64,000 bases of DNA from Arthrobacter citreus (lineage in GTDB: Bacteria > Bacillota > Bacilli > Bacillales > Bacillaceae_G). The notes beneath the pieces were generated by a model that had not been told where the DNA came from, did no database searches, and saw only the letters and a program-made list of their open reading frames with translations. The stretch is from positions 2,728,001 through 2,792,000 of the forward strand of contig CP053688.1 of assembly GCA_013200995.1 (NCBI GenBank). Direction: 5' to 3'. Shown in pieces: positions 44,099 to 53,363 of the stretch; the stretch's first letter is position 1, and each line of letters starts with the position of its first letter. Made by a program: the position numbers and the translations under genes.

Positions 44099-45955
44099 TT
44101 ATTGAAAGTATTGTAATAATGCTACTAATTCAGCATCATTCAAGCGTAAATTACTTTTCTCTAGGATTTCTCGTAATTTTAATCTTGTACTCTCGTATTT
44201 CCAATCTAATTTTCCATCGTTATAGGCAAAGTAATCATATTGTTTATCAAAGTAACATCGATGCACCATTAAAAAAATATGCATCATTAATGCATTCCTT
44301 TTATTTTGTTCATCTGTACCATTGAAAAATTCAAGAACTATATCTTGATACACTTCATAACCTTTTACGATAATTTCTTGACTGATCATTTCGCTGCTTT
44401 CTGTTTCTTCCTTATAAAATCCATTTGTTAATAAATCATCTAATTGCCTATTCTCATAACTAACAATTTTTCCAACTGCCTTTTTTATTACCTTTAAATC
44501 ACTTTTTGTTGGTATTGGATTAACAACAATTACAGGAACATTTGCCTCAATTGGAAGAACGCTAATAATTAAGTCAATTTGCTCTTTTTTACATATTTCA
44601 TTTACTTCCATAATTGAACAATAAGCAAAAATATCAATCCCAGGTATTTCTTTTTCTACTTTATTTTTTATTAGCCTTGCAACTCCATGACCCGTCGCAC
44701 ATACATAAAGTGTTTTTGCCTGTTTCTTTGCTCCTAATTTATTTTGATTTGAAACTAGGAAATGCAAAGCAATAAATGTTATAAATGACTGTTGAGCAAG
44801 CATGACATAATTTCCAATGTATAATTGACACGCCTCTTTTATAGCTTGGACTAAAGTTGGATGATTTTTATTAATTTCCTCTGCAAATGGATTTATTTCT
44901 ACACGGTAAGTTGTACCACTATGTATGCGCAGGGATAGATGTCCTAACAAGTTACTGTATAATTTCAAATCACTTTCATAATCGATTCTTTCTTTATTAC
45001 TCACATATTTAATAATTTGTTTCGTTACAAATGCTAAATCAATTTGCTTTATTTCCTCAAACATGCCTTGGGAAATATATATAAACTCACTTTCTAGTAG
45101 TGGCAACTCTGCTTCAGCAAAAACATTTTCTACTACTTGGAGTACGAAATCTTTTTGTAGTTTTGTATACTCTTCTTTTTTTAATAGTCGATAACTTCCT
45201 AAGGAAAATCCTAAATTTAATCTCATAATTGAAACCATTAATTTTATTAAGAGCGTGATTAAATCTGAACGATTAGTATAAGTTTCATCAGTTTCCATTA
45301 TTTGTCTACGTACATGATGTAACGACAAAGCATATCCAAATAAAAATTCCTCGGGTATTGCCAATTCTAAATCACGATTCTTCAATTCATCTAATAAATA
45401 CATATTAATCTGATAAAGATCATAGTGACTTATTTCTTCTTTTAAGATATGTTCACATAGAAATCGTAAATGCTTCTCCTCACCGATTATCCGATAACCT
45501 GCTCGTTGCTTTCTCTCTAAATAAATCTGCCATGGGTCAATATATTCTTCTACTTGATTTAAATCATTTAAAACCGTATTTCTACTAACATTTAAATAAT
45601 CTGCTAACATTTGTGCTGTCACATAATTTGAATTTGATAGCAAGTAGCCAATAATCCGCTGTACTCGAACATTTTGATCAAGAAATAATTCTGACTTTTC
45701 AATATGAGTGAGTTTATTATGCAAATGAATTCTCTCATTTTCTAAACATTCAATCCATATTCCTTTATTTGGTTGTGCGTGAAAGTTGACCTCCTGCTCC
45801 CTAAACCAACTTTTCACATTTTCCAAGTCGTTTTTTATCGTCCGATCACTAACGCAGAACTCCTCTGATACATCTTTAATACGAACTGCATTTTTTGTCC
45901 GAAGTAGTTTTTCTACAATTTGAAATTCTCGAGTTGTAAGCGTTTTAACCACCAC
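44099..45955 (-). CDS. BglG-type PRD transcriptional regulator of the operon
   Basis: 618 residues. A helix-turn-helix at about 1-60 (RIKDVSEEFCVSDRTIKNDL) and a second one at about 85-135 (LADYLNVSRNTVLNDLNQVE) are followed by two PRD modules (about 185-295 and 300-405, with conserved histidines), an EIIB-like domain at about 410-500 (LYVCATGHGVARLIKNKVEK) and a helical end. It starts at GTG 45955 with AGGTG close by; the exact start is uncertain. Such proteins are DNA-binding activators controlled by PTS phosphorylation. It is the first gene of the operon, so it is presumably self-activating. No EII permease is present in the operon. Confidence 0.83.
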   Translation of the reverse strand: MVVKTLTTREFQIVEKLLRTKNAVRIKDVSEEFCVSDRTIKNDLENVKSWFREQEVNFHAQPNKGIWIECLENERIHLHNKLTHIEKSELFLDQNVRVQRIIGYLLSNSNYVTAQMLADYLNVSRNTVLNDLNQVEEYIDPWQIYLERKQRAGYRIIGEEKHLRFLCEHILKEEISHYDLYQINMYLLDELKNRDLELAIPEEFLFGYALSLHHVRRQIMETDETYTNRSDLITLLIKLMVSIMRLNLGFSLGSYRLLKKEEYTKLQKDFVLQVVENVFAEAELPLLESEFIYISQGMFEEIKQIDLAFVTKQIIKYVSNKERIDYESDLKLYSNLLGHLSLRIHSGTTYRVEINPFAEEINKNHPTLVQAIKEACQLYIGNYVMLAQQSFITFIALHFLVSNQNKLGAKKQAKTLYVCATGHGVARLIKNKVEKEIPGIDIFAYCSIMEVNEICKKEQIDLIISVLPIEANVPVIVVNPIPTKSDLKVIKKAVGKIVSYENRQLDDLLTNGFYKEETESSEMISQEIIVKGYEVYQDIVLEFFNGTDEQNKRNALMMHIFLMVHRCYFDKQYDYFAYNDGKLDWKYESTRLKLREILEKSNLRLNDAELVALLQYFQ

Positions 45956-46075
45956 CTATAGAATATAAAATTCTCGACTCTCCTCCGTAAATAAAGTATA
46001 GCAATCACTATAATTACTTTTACAGACCAAAATTCTTCACTAATTAAAAGTGAAATTAAGTTGAGATTTTTCACT

Positions 46076-46107
46076 AAATAGCTTGAGCTGTTTTGCGCTC
46101 AAACTAT
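46076..46107. other. Hairpin in the divergent region 45956-46368
   Basis: AATAG.TTGAGC pairs with GCTCAA.CTATT around an 8-nt loop. It lies upstream of the BglG-type gene; its role as operator or terminator is unclear. A TATAAT box at 46306-46311 may serve the plus-strand genes that follow. Confidence 0.4.
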
Positions 46108-46368
46108 TTATATTAAAAGATAATATCATAATTCTTCAAATGTTTTATGAAATTAAATTTCAACTCCTTAAATTCAGTACCATTCAAGCAGCCTCAACTT
46201 AATATCTTTTTATCACCTCACTTAATACAAAAATAATCGAAAAAAATTAGAAATCCCCCAATATTTCTTAGCAAAATTTAATTATTAATAAGGCTTAAAC
46301 CATTCTATAATTGCATATAAGAAATGAAAGATAGAAAACAAACTAACGACCACAATTGGGGGAATAAC

Positions 46369-46518
46369 ATGGTTTTCTTTTATCAATTCGGAATTTTAGT
46401 TGTTATTATTGGTGCTGTACTTTTCCTACTTTTTTATAAGGTTTTTATTAAGATTGGTAGATTATTTGATAATCGCATTCAAAAAATAAAGAAAGAAATT
46501 GGGAGAGATGAAGAGTGA
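46369..46518 (+). CDS. Small single-span membrane protein
   Basis: 49 residues (MVFFYQFGILVVIIGAVLFL): one transmembrane helix and a basic/acidic tail. ATG 46369 is chosen because GGGGG lies six bases upstream; the frame is open to 46324. It overlaps the start of the SPFH gene (GTGA), so the two are coupled and may form a membrane complex. Confidence 0.68.
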   Translation: MVFFYQFGILVVIIGAVLFLLFYKVFIKIGRLFDNRIQKIKKEIGRDEE

Positions 46519-47330
46519 AAGGCTTAAGAAGTCTTACTGTAGGCGGAGTCATTATCGTAGGAGGCATCATTTATACGATAGGCGGTATGTCTCATATTAG
46601 TGTTGGTAGCATCGGGATTGAGAAGCATATGAGTGGACAAATTACTGAAGTACCACAAGGTTTTCATTGGACTGGTTGGGGAGTTTCAGTGCAGGAGTAT
46701 CCTACATATACACAATCATTAGTTTTATCAGATGATAAACATGAAGGTGGCAACACTGATCAAGCGTGGTCAGTCGGTACTGGAGATCAACAAGAACTAC
46801 CTGTTAATACAAATTTAACGTGGAAAATTTCAACTAAAAATGTAGCTAATCTTTATCAATCAGTAGGTGGAAAAAATATTAGTTATATCAAAAATAATAT
46901 CGTTAAACCGACAATGAAAAATGTTGTAAACAAAATCACTCATAAATATAGCTGGAACGACATTAAAGGTTCAAAGCAAGCCGATATTACCGAAGAAATT
47001 AATATTGAATTAGATACGGAACTAGCAAAGCAAGGTATTGAAGTCGGTACGTTTGGCTTTACACATGTAGGTTCGCCCGCTGGTATGGCACAGTCACAAG
47101 CACAATTAGCAACTTCTGAACTAAATGTCAAAAAAGCATTAGCTGACCAAGAAAAAGCTAAGATCGAAAATCAAACAAAAATTCTAAATGCCGAAGCAGA
47201 TGCTAAAGCAAATAAAATTTTAGCAGATTCGCTCACTCCAGAGTTATTAAAGAAAATGGAAATGGATGCACGACAAAAATTTGGTTGGGTTACAGTTCAA
47301 GGCGGAACACCTTTAGTTCAAGCAAAATAA
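46515..47330 (+). CDS. SPFH/Band-7 domain membrane protein
   Basis: 271 residues: an N-terminal membrane helix at about 7-28, then a prohibitin-like SPFH domain (IGIEKHMSGQITEVPQGFHW) and a coiled, alanine/lysine-rich tail (NVKKALADQEKAKIENQTKI). It starts with GTG. Such proteins scaffold membrane microdomains or regulate proteases. Its partner gene is the small membrane protein just before it. Confidence 0.82.
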   Translation: MKGLRSLTVGGVIIVGGIIYTIGGMSHISVGSIGIEKHMSGQITEVPQGFHWTGWGVSVQEYPTYTQSLVLSDDKHEGGNTDQAWSVGTGDQQELPVNTNLTWKISTKNVANLYQSVGGKNISYIKNNIVKPTMKNVVNKITHKYSWNDIKGSKQADITEEINIELDTELAKQGIEVGTFGFTHVGSPAGMAQSQAQLATSELNVKKALADQEKAKIENQTKILNAEADAKANKILADSLTPELLKKMEMDARQKFGWVTVQGGTPLVQAK

Positions 47331-47458
47331 ATACCCAGTTAGCTCATGATGTCAAAATCAAAAACTACTGGTCTTTTTAATTAAATCAATCCCCCCAATT
47401 GTTATAAGTAGAATGTTTTCAAATAATCGTTTGAAATACCCATAAAAGTATCAGATTT

Positions 47459-47590
47459 AATAAAGAAAACTCGCCGATTGGCGAGCCGTCAGGCGAAGAC
47501 AGATGGGTAGTTGCACTTATACTTAATTCCTAAAATTGGAAACTACGTCGACTTTTCTTCACCGTTGCCAATTTATACTTTCTTAATGTG
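47459..47590. repeat. Copy 2 of the ~130-bp structured intergenic repeat
   Basis: It matches 27488-27618 along its length. Here the hairpin CTCGCC-GATT-GGCGAG is perfect. It lies between the SPFH gene and the exporter operon, beyond the exporter terminator and in the same orientation relative to the minus-strand gene as copy 1. Confidence 0.8.
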
Positions 47591-47596
47591 GAACAT

Positions 47597-47642
47597 AAAA
47601 AGAGGATGCCCCATAAAAGTTTTACTTTCGGGACATCCTCTT
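47597..47642 (-). terminator. Terminator of the exporter operon
   Basis: AAAGAGGATG.CCC pairs with GGG.CATCCTCTTT on the minus strand, followed by TTTTTAT, directly after the permease stop. Confidence 0.85.
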
Positions 47643-47650
47643 TATTTTGT

Positions 47651-48805
47651 TTATTCATATCGAAGGGCTTGAATCGGATCAAGCTTAGACGCTTTATTGG
47701 CTGGAAAAACACCAAATACTACCCCAACTAATAAAGAGAATACAAATGATAACAGCATAACTGGAACAGAGAATGCAATTGTCGTTCCTGTTGTTACAGT
47801 GTATATTTGAGCACTTATTACACCAAGTCCTACGCCTATAATTCCGCCAAGAGAACTTAATACCATTGATTCAATAAGGAACTGTAGAAGGATACTTCCA
47901 CGTTTTGCTCCAATTGCTTTTCGAATACCGATTTCTTTTGTGCGCTCAGAAACCGATACAAGCATAATATTCATAATACCGATACCGCCTACAATTAGTG
48001 AGATTGCAGCACTTCCGCCTAGCATTAATGTCATAGTTTTATTAACCGATGAAGCTGTTTCCATTAAGTCTTCAGGACTAGACACACTATAACTATCTTC
48101 ATCACCAATTATCGTAAACATTTTTTGTTCAATTCTACGTTTTGTAAAGTTAACCATATCTTCATTTTCTACTTTAACATATACTGACCCAATTGAAGTT
48201 GTAGATGCTAAGCGTTGTGCAGTGCTAAGAGGAACAATAATTGTACTGTCTCCACTTGATCCTAACGAACTACCAACTGATTCAAGAACCCCAACAACTC
48301 TGTAAGACGTACCATTGACCTTAACAAATTGACCAACCGGGCTTCCAAAACCGAATAATGTTTGCGCTGTAGTTGCACCAAGTACAGCTATTTTTGAATG
48401 GTTATCATTATCTAAGTCGGCGATAAATCGACCAGATTGTAGCTCTAAATCTCGAACTTTTAAATAAGAAGAAGTTGTTCCTGTCATTGAAACTTGTGCG
48501 TTCGTTTCTCCATTTTTTACGGTTACTCTTCCTGAAACAGTCGGAGCAATTGCTTGTACTCCATCGACTTTCTCAAGTTGATTCGCATCATCTTCTTTGA
48601 ACGTAACATCCGAACCTGTAACACTTACAGTAAGGACATTTGTACCTAAACTTCCAATTTGATCTTGTACTTCTTTCGTTGATCCTTGCCCAATCGCAAC
48701 CATAACAATTACGGAGGATACACCGATAATAATACCAAGCATTGTTAGGAACGCTCTTACTTTATTTCCTTTAATGCTTTTAAGCGCCATTTTCAGTGTC
48801 TGCAA
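47651..48805 (-). CDS. MacB/YknZ-like ABC transporter permease
   Basis: 384 residues, FtsX/MacB type: an N-terminal helix (FLTMLGIIIGVSSVIVMVAI), a large extracellular MacB_PCD domain, and three C-terminal helices near the end (LMLGGSAAISLIVGGIGIMN; MVLSSLGGIIGVGLGVISAQ). I start it at TTG 48805 (GGAGG eight bases upstream), inside the ATPase gene; the frame is open to 48853. It pairs with the ATPase and adaptor upstream and probably exports a toxic peptide or protects the envelope, as YknWXYZ does in B. subtilis. Confidence 0.85.
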   Translation of the reverse strand: MQTLKMALKSIKGNKVRAFLTMLGIIIGVSSVIVMVAIGQGSTKEVQDQIGSLGTNVLTVSVTGSDVTFKEDDANQLEKVDGVQAIAPTVSGRVTVKNGETNAQVSMTGTTSSYLKVRDLELQSGRFIADLDNDNHSKIAVLGATTAQTLFGFGSPVGQFVKVNGTSYRVVGVLESVGSSLGSSGDSTIIVPLSTAQRLASTTSIGSVYVKVENEDMVNFTKRRIEQKMFTIIGDEDSYSVSSPEDLMETASSVNKTMTLMLGGSAAISLIVGGIGIMNIMLVSVSERTKEIGIRKAIGAKRGSILLQFLIESMVLSSLGGIIGVGLGVISAQIYTVTTGTTIAFSVPVMLLSFVFSLLVGVVFGVFPANKASKLDPIQALRYE

Positions 48806-49499
48806 ACCATTCGCCTCCATTCTCGAACAGCTGGCCATCGTGAATTCGAACAATTCGGCTTGCTTGTTTTGCTACTTCTAAATCATGTGTAATAAGAATA
48901 ATCGTGTGTCCTTGCTCATTTAATAAATTCATAATCTCCAATATTTCCTGACTAGTTTTACTATCAAGAGCACCAGTTGGTTCATCTGCTAGTAAAATTG
49001 GAGGGTTTCCAGCGAGGGCGCGCGCAATTGCGACACGCTGCTGTTGCCCCCCTGATAACTGAGTAGGTAAATGATTCGCACGATCAACAAGTCCTACTTT
49101 TTTTAACGCTGAAAGAGCAAGTTCTCTTCTTTCAGCTGTTTTCATTCCTCTATAAATGAGTGGAAGTTCTACATTTTCAACCGCTGATAGCTTAGGAATA
49201 AGATTGAAATTTTGAAAGATAAATCCAATTTTTTCATTTCGTATTGTCGCTAGTTGCGAGCTCTTCATTTCCCCTACGTCTTCACTATCAATCAAATATT
49301 TTCCAGTATCTGGTGAATCTAAACATCCGATCATGTTCATAAATGTTGACTTTCCTGAACCAGATGGGCCAATGATTGATATGAAATCGCCCTTATGAAT
49401 ATCGAGGGATACACTCTGAAGAGCCATTACCGTTTCTCCACCAAGTTCATACATCTTCGTCATGTTTTTAATTTGAATAATGGGCTCATGCATAGTCAT
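48780..49499 (-). CDS. MacB/YknY-like ABC transporter ATPase
   Basis: 239 residues. Walker A GPSGSGKS is at 44-51, the signature [14 protein letters not shown] at 148-161, and Walker B ILLADEPT at 168-175. It is of the LolD/MacB type. It overlaps the adaptor stop (TAATG) and the permease start, so all three genes are coupled. Confidence 0.92.
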   Translation of the reverse strand: MTMHEPIIQIKNMTKMYELGGETVMALQSVSLDIHKGDFISIIGPSGSGKSTFMNMIGCLDSPDTGKYLIDSEDVGEMKSSQLATIRNEKIGFIFQNFNLIPKLSAVENVELPLIYRGMKTAERRELALSALKKVGLVDRANHLPTQLSGGQQQRVAIARALAGNPPILLADEPTGALDSKTSQEILEIMNLLNEQGHTIILITHDLEVAKQASRIVRIHDGQLFENGGEWFADTENGA

Positions 49500-50746
49500 T
49501 ATTTCCCTCCTTGTCCGCCACCAGTTTGATTTCTTTCAAAGTTTCTTCCTCCGAAGTTACCGCCGCCTGAGAAGCCTCCACCTGAGAAGCCACCTGGGAA
49601 TCCTCCGCCTTGCATCATAAATCCACCAGTAGAATTACCTCTGGATTGAACACTCGGTATTTCAACAGATTCTCCTTCTGTTAATCCACTTGTAATTTCA
49701 ACACTCTTATCATTTGTGATACCAGTTTTCACAGTAACTTTCTCTGTAGATTGATTAGAACCGTCAGTAGATGTAGGAACTAATACATATTTTTCATTTC
49801 CATTTTTATATACTGCTTCTATTGGAACGTATAACGCATTTTCTTTACTTTGAATTAAAATGCTCGCTTCTGTTGACATACCAATTTTTAAACTTTTTGG
49901 ATTTTTAATTTTTACAGTTACATCAAATGTAGAAACTCCATTTGTCGATGTTCCTTCATTTGATACTTTCGTAACAGTTCCATCGAATGATTGACCTTCA
50001 AAGGCACTTGCTGTAATTTTTACTGATTGTCCAACTTTTACCTTTGTGATATCTAATTCATCAACGCTAATTGTTGTTTCCAAAGAACTGTAATTTGTCA
50101 TATGTGCAACTGTCGCTGAACTTTGCACTGAATCGCCGCTTTTAACGTCAAGACTTGTAATTGTCCCAGAAACCGGTGCCTGTAGAATGCTTCCATCAGT
50201 AAAAGTTACAAGTGTTGCTCCAGCTTTTACAACATCGCCTTCCTTCACACTCACCGAATCTGCTACTAAACTGCTTCCTCCAGTGTTCTCAGCACTTGAA
50301 TTTCCAGAAGTACTACCACTGTCTTCACTTGTAATCGGTAAAGTTACGCCATCTTCATCTTCCATACGAAATAGTACTTTTCCTTGTGTTACTCCATTAC
50401 CATCTACCGCGTAAACCTTTGTGATTTCTCCATCCTTTGGAGCCGTCACAACATCACCATTCTCAAAAGTTGCAAGTGTGTCACCTTTATCTACTGATTC
50501 TCCAGAAGTAACACTTACACTTTCCACAATCTGCTTCGTATCTGCCGCTGTAACATCTTGGTCAGTCACTGCTGTTACAGAACCCGAACCAGTAACAGCT
50601 ACCTCTAACTTCCCTTTTTGCGCTGTTATTGTTTGTGCTGTTGCCATAACACTTTGGGTTTGATTATTCTTCTTACTATATATGAACCAACCACTACCTC
50701 CCCCTACTACTACAACAATAACTGAAATAATAACCCACTTTTTCAA
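49499..50746 (-). CDS. MacA/YknX-like membrane-fusion (HlyD-type) adaptor
   Basis: 415 residues. An N-terminal membrane anchor (VIISVIVVVVGGGSGWFIYS) is followed by two lipoyl-like segments (VESVSVTSGESVDKGDTLAT; DSVSVKEGDVVKAGATLVTF), a beta-barrel domain, and a Gly/Phe-rich tail (about 375-415) of repeated GGGF type. It starts at TTG with GGAGAAAGG upstream. It is the first gene of a three-gene exporter. Two lipoyl repeats and the glycine tail are unusual for MacA-type proteins. Confidence 0.87.
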   Translation of the reverse strand: MKKWVIISVIVVVVGGGSGWFIYSKKNNQTQSVMATAQTITAQKGKLEVAVTGSGSVTAVTDQDVTAADTKQIVESVSVTSGESVDKGDTLATFENGDVVTAPKDGEITKVYAVDGNGVTQGKVLFRMEDEDGVTLPITSEDSGSTSGNSSAENTGGSSLVADSVSVKEGDVVKAGATLVTFTDGSILQAPVSGTITSLDVKSGDSVQSSATVAHMTNYSSLETTISVDELDITKVKVGQSVKITASAFEGQSFDGTVTKVSNEGTSTNGVSTFDVTVKIKNPKSLKIGMSTEASILIQSKENALYVPIEAVYKNGNEKYVLVPTSTDGSNQSTEKVTVKTGITNDKSVEITSGLTEGESVEIPSVQSRGNSTGGFMMQGGGFPGGFSGGGFSGGGNFGGRNFERNQTGGGQGGK

Positions 50747-51441
50747 TTTCCTTTCTCCTCTCCATTATTGAGATTGATTCGATTAATTTTTAATTGATTA
50801 ATCTTTAAGCTAATTCAAATAAATTCCGATCCTTGCGAACCTAAAAACAGGGCCTGTCTTTCGTTTATACTACATTCTCCCTCTAATAAATGATTGCTCT
50901 TACTGCGAATACCAGAGTTTGTTTTATATACTTTTTTTACTCCTCCTAATTTCTTTTGATAAGGTCATTTTGGATTGTGTACCTTAAATTTTCCTTAAAA
51001 GAAAACAAAGTTTTTTAATGGAGGGCGAACTTAGGTCAATATTGGAGTGCTAAAAAATAAAAAATCCCCTTCTAGGTTTTTAGAAGGGGATTTTTGGTTT
51101 TTTAGTTGCTTTGAAAAATAGGACTTGATTAGGTACAATCAACCCCAATATTTCTGCTTATAAATATCTTTTTACTGCTAAATGCTTTTTAAATGTCTTA
51201 CCATAGCTAAGAGTTAGTACGATTAGTAAGGAAAAGAATGTAAGGTTTAAAGTGACATAACTCACTATTTAGAAGAACCGACTATTTTAAATTTTTGTAC
51301 TGATTTTTATTATTTAAAAATAATTTATAACATGAGAAACCAATAATTAAGGAGTATGTACAAATTAAGCATTCCCTTCCTAATCTAATATTCCAAAAAC
51401 TTTTTTCATTATAATTTACTAAATTAATTTTCAACCGAAAT
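50747..51441. other. Gene-free stretch with an orphan bidirectional terminator
   Basis: Only the hairpin at 51061-51095 stands out (AAAATCCCCTTCTA / TAGAAGGGGATTTT with T-tracts on both sides). The sequence just upstream of the adaptor gene should hold its promoter, but I cannot place it firmly. Confidence 0.5.
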
Positions 51442-51492
51442 CAAAAAAAGCTTGTAGGCCAATGACATTACCATTGTCTACAAGCTTTAATT
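51442..51492 (-). terminator. Terminator of the symporter operon
   Basis: AAAGCTTGTAG..AATG pairs with CATTG..CTACAAGCTTT on the minus strand, followed by TTTTGATTT, 93 bp after the symporter stop. Confidence 0.8.
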
Positions 51493-51584
51493 TTAATAAA
51501 TGTTCTTTTGGTTTGCTCCATGTTTCCGTCAAAACTAGGGTCACGACATTACCCGATACACCATTGTTTCAATTTAATTCTAAC

Positions 51585-53057
51585 CTAAGCAACAATTTCT
51601 TTCTTACTTTGAACCGCAATATTTTTAGTAAGTAAGCTTACAACAACTAAAAATACAAGATTTACAACTAAACCAATAACACCAATATTCATATCTTTAA
51701 TGTATTGAGGCAGTGATGGGAATAATGTTCCGATTGTTGTATTACTTATAGTGACATAAGTAACTGTTGCAACTCCAGTAAGAATACCAGCAAATGCTCC
51801 TTGTTTCGTTACAAAGTTATTTTTCATTAAACTACAGATAAGAGTTGGGAATAGTTGAGTAACTAGACTGTATCCCATTAAAAGTAGGGTTACTAATGAA
51901 GTTCCACCGTTAAATGTGAAATACACTGCGAATAGAGCAACGGCAGGAACAAGGTATTTGGCTAAAGTAGCAACTTGCTTTTCTGAAGCAGAAGGTACAA
52001 ACACTTTATAAATATTTTTTGAAATTAATGTAGCAGATGCCATTAAAATCATTGAACCAGGTACAATTGCAGTCAATACGCCTGCTCCTCCAATGATTCC
52101 GACAAACCATGGGTTAAAAGATTGTTTACTTAATTTTAATAAAGAAAGATCGGCAGCTGGACCTTGTAATCCAGGAACTTGAAGAATAGCTGCAAATCCT
52201 ACGAAGAACACAAAAAGCAATACAAGTTGATATAAAGGCATTATAATAGCATTTCTACGAAATACGTTTTCACTTTTAGCTGAGTAAATAGAGCCAAATG
52301 TATGAGGCCACATATAGAAACCTATAGCTGTTAAAAGAACTGTAGAATTAAACCAAGATACACTTAATCCCTCTTTTGGAAGAGTTAGAAAACCTGGTTT
52401 TGCTTTATCAACTGCTTCAAACATCGCTTGAAACCCACCATAATAATGATAAGGAAGATAGATTCCTAGAAAAAGTACAACAACTAGAATCATAATATCC
52501 TTTAATGCTGCAGTCCAAGCAGATCCATGGATACCAGATATCATCACGTATATTGTTACAGAAATTGCACCGATCCAAATCGCAACAGTTGGTGAAATCA
52601 ATCCATAAGAAGCTTCTGAAACAATGCTCCCCAAACCTTTTAATTGTAGAACCAGGTAAGGAATAACAGCAGCTACACCAACAAGTGAAACTAAAACTCC
52701 AAGTGCTTTACTTTTGTATTTACTTGCGAAAAAGTCTGGTTGAGACATTAAATTATTTTCTTTTGCGTATTTCCAAATTTTTGGCAGCAACCAATAAGAC
52801 ATAATATAAGCAAGAGCACCGTAAGCAGTGATATAGTAGGTTGGTCCTCCTTTTCCGTACGCCCAACCACTTCCACCTAGGAATGTAAAGGTTGTATAGA
52901 TTTCACCAGCCATAAGAAGAAAGACAAAAATTGTACCAAATCCTCTTCCTCCAACACTCCATTGCTCAAGATTCATGTCCTTCCCTTTCCTAGCTTGAAT
53001 CCCTAGAAAGATTGATACTGCTAGAAAGAGAAATATTATAATTAATGCACTATTCAT
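51585..53057 (-). CDS. Sodium:solute symporter (SSS family, YhjB-like)
   Basis: 490 residues, about 13 transmembrane helices (ALIIIFLFLAVSIFLGIQAR near the N-terminus; EIYTTFTFLGGSGWAYGKGG is the typical SSS segment). GGAGGG lies before the ATG. It is two bases downstream of the DUF3311 gene, the same order as B. subtilis yhjC-yhjB. Beside M20 hydrolases it probably imports an acylated or ureido amino acid. Confidence 0.88.
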   Translation of the reverse strand: MNSALIIIFLFLAVSIFLGIQARKGKDMNLEQWSVGGRGFGTIFVFLLMAGEIYTTFTFLGGSGWAYGKGGPTYYITAYGALAYIMSYWLLPKIWKYAKENNLMSQPDFFASKYKSKALGVLVSLVGVAAVIPYLVLQLKGLGSIVSEASYGLISPTVAIWIGAISVTIYVMISGIHGSAWTAALKDIMILVVVLFLGIYLPYHYYGGFQAMFEAVDKAKPGFLTLPKEGLSVSWFNSTVLLTAIGFYMWPHTFGSIYSAKSENVFRRNAIIMPLYQLVLLFVFFVGFAAILQVPGLQGPAADLSLLKLSKQSFNPWFVGIIGGAGVLTAIVPGSMILMASATLISKNIYKVFVPSASEKQVATLAKYLVPAVALFAVYFTFNGGTSLVTLLLMGYSLVTQLFPTLICSLMKNNFVTKQGAFAGILTGVATVTYVTISNTTIGTLFPSLPQYIKDMNIGVIGLVVNLVFLVVVSLLTKNIAVQSKKEIVA

Positions 53058-53058
53058 C

Positions 53059-53253
53059 TTATCTGCCCTCCTTATTTGTCGAATCTAATTTGAAGATAAT
53101 CCACATAATTGGCGTTGAAATAACAGTCCATAACACAACCCAAAAAAGAAGAAATGGCATTCCTAATACATATGGTTCAACATGATTTGCCCAAGATGAA
53201 AAACCGAGAATAGCAATAAATGGAATAAGTGCTAATAAATGATAGATTTTCAA
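53059..53253 (-). CDS. DUF3311 small membrane protein (YhjC-like)
   Basis: 64 residues with two transmembrane helices (IYHLLALIPFIAILGFSSWA; MPFLLFWVVLWTVISTPIMW). It starts at TTG with GAGGGG eight bases upstream. DUF3311 proteins accompany SSS symporters and are presumed accessory subunits. Confidence 0.82.
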   Translation of the reverse strand: MKIYHLLALIPFIAILGFSSWANHVEPYVLGMPFLLFWVVLWTVISTPIMWIIFKLDSTNKEGR

Positions 53254-53318
53254 AAATAGTTCCCCTCTTCCAACATTAAATTTATACTAGTTCAAAAATT
53301 CAGAAATATTAAAAGATA

Positions 53319-53354
53319 GATTAAGTAGAGCATCGTGTATGCGTCTACTTAATC
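53319..53354 (-). terminator. Hairpin after the M20D gene
   Basis: GATTAAGTAGA.GCAT pairs with ATGC.TCTACTTAATC, followed by TATCTTTT. The T-tract is weak, so read-through to the symporter pair is possible. Confidence 0.6.
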
Positions 53355-53363
53355 ATAAAACTA

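Noticed and set aside
38594..45955. Classic PTS sugar operon
   Set aside because: No EIIA, EIIB or EIIC proteins are encoded; the only EIIB-like segment is inside the regulator.
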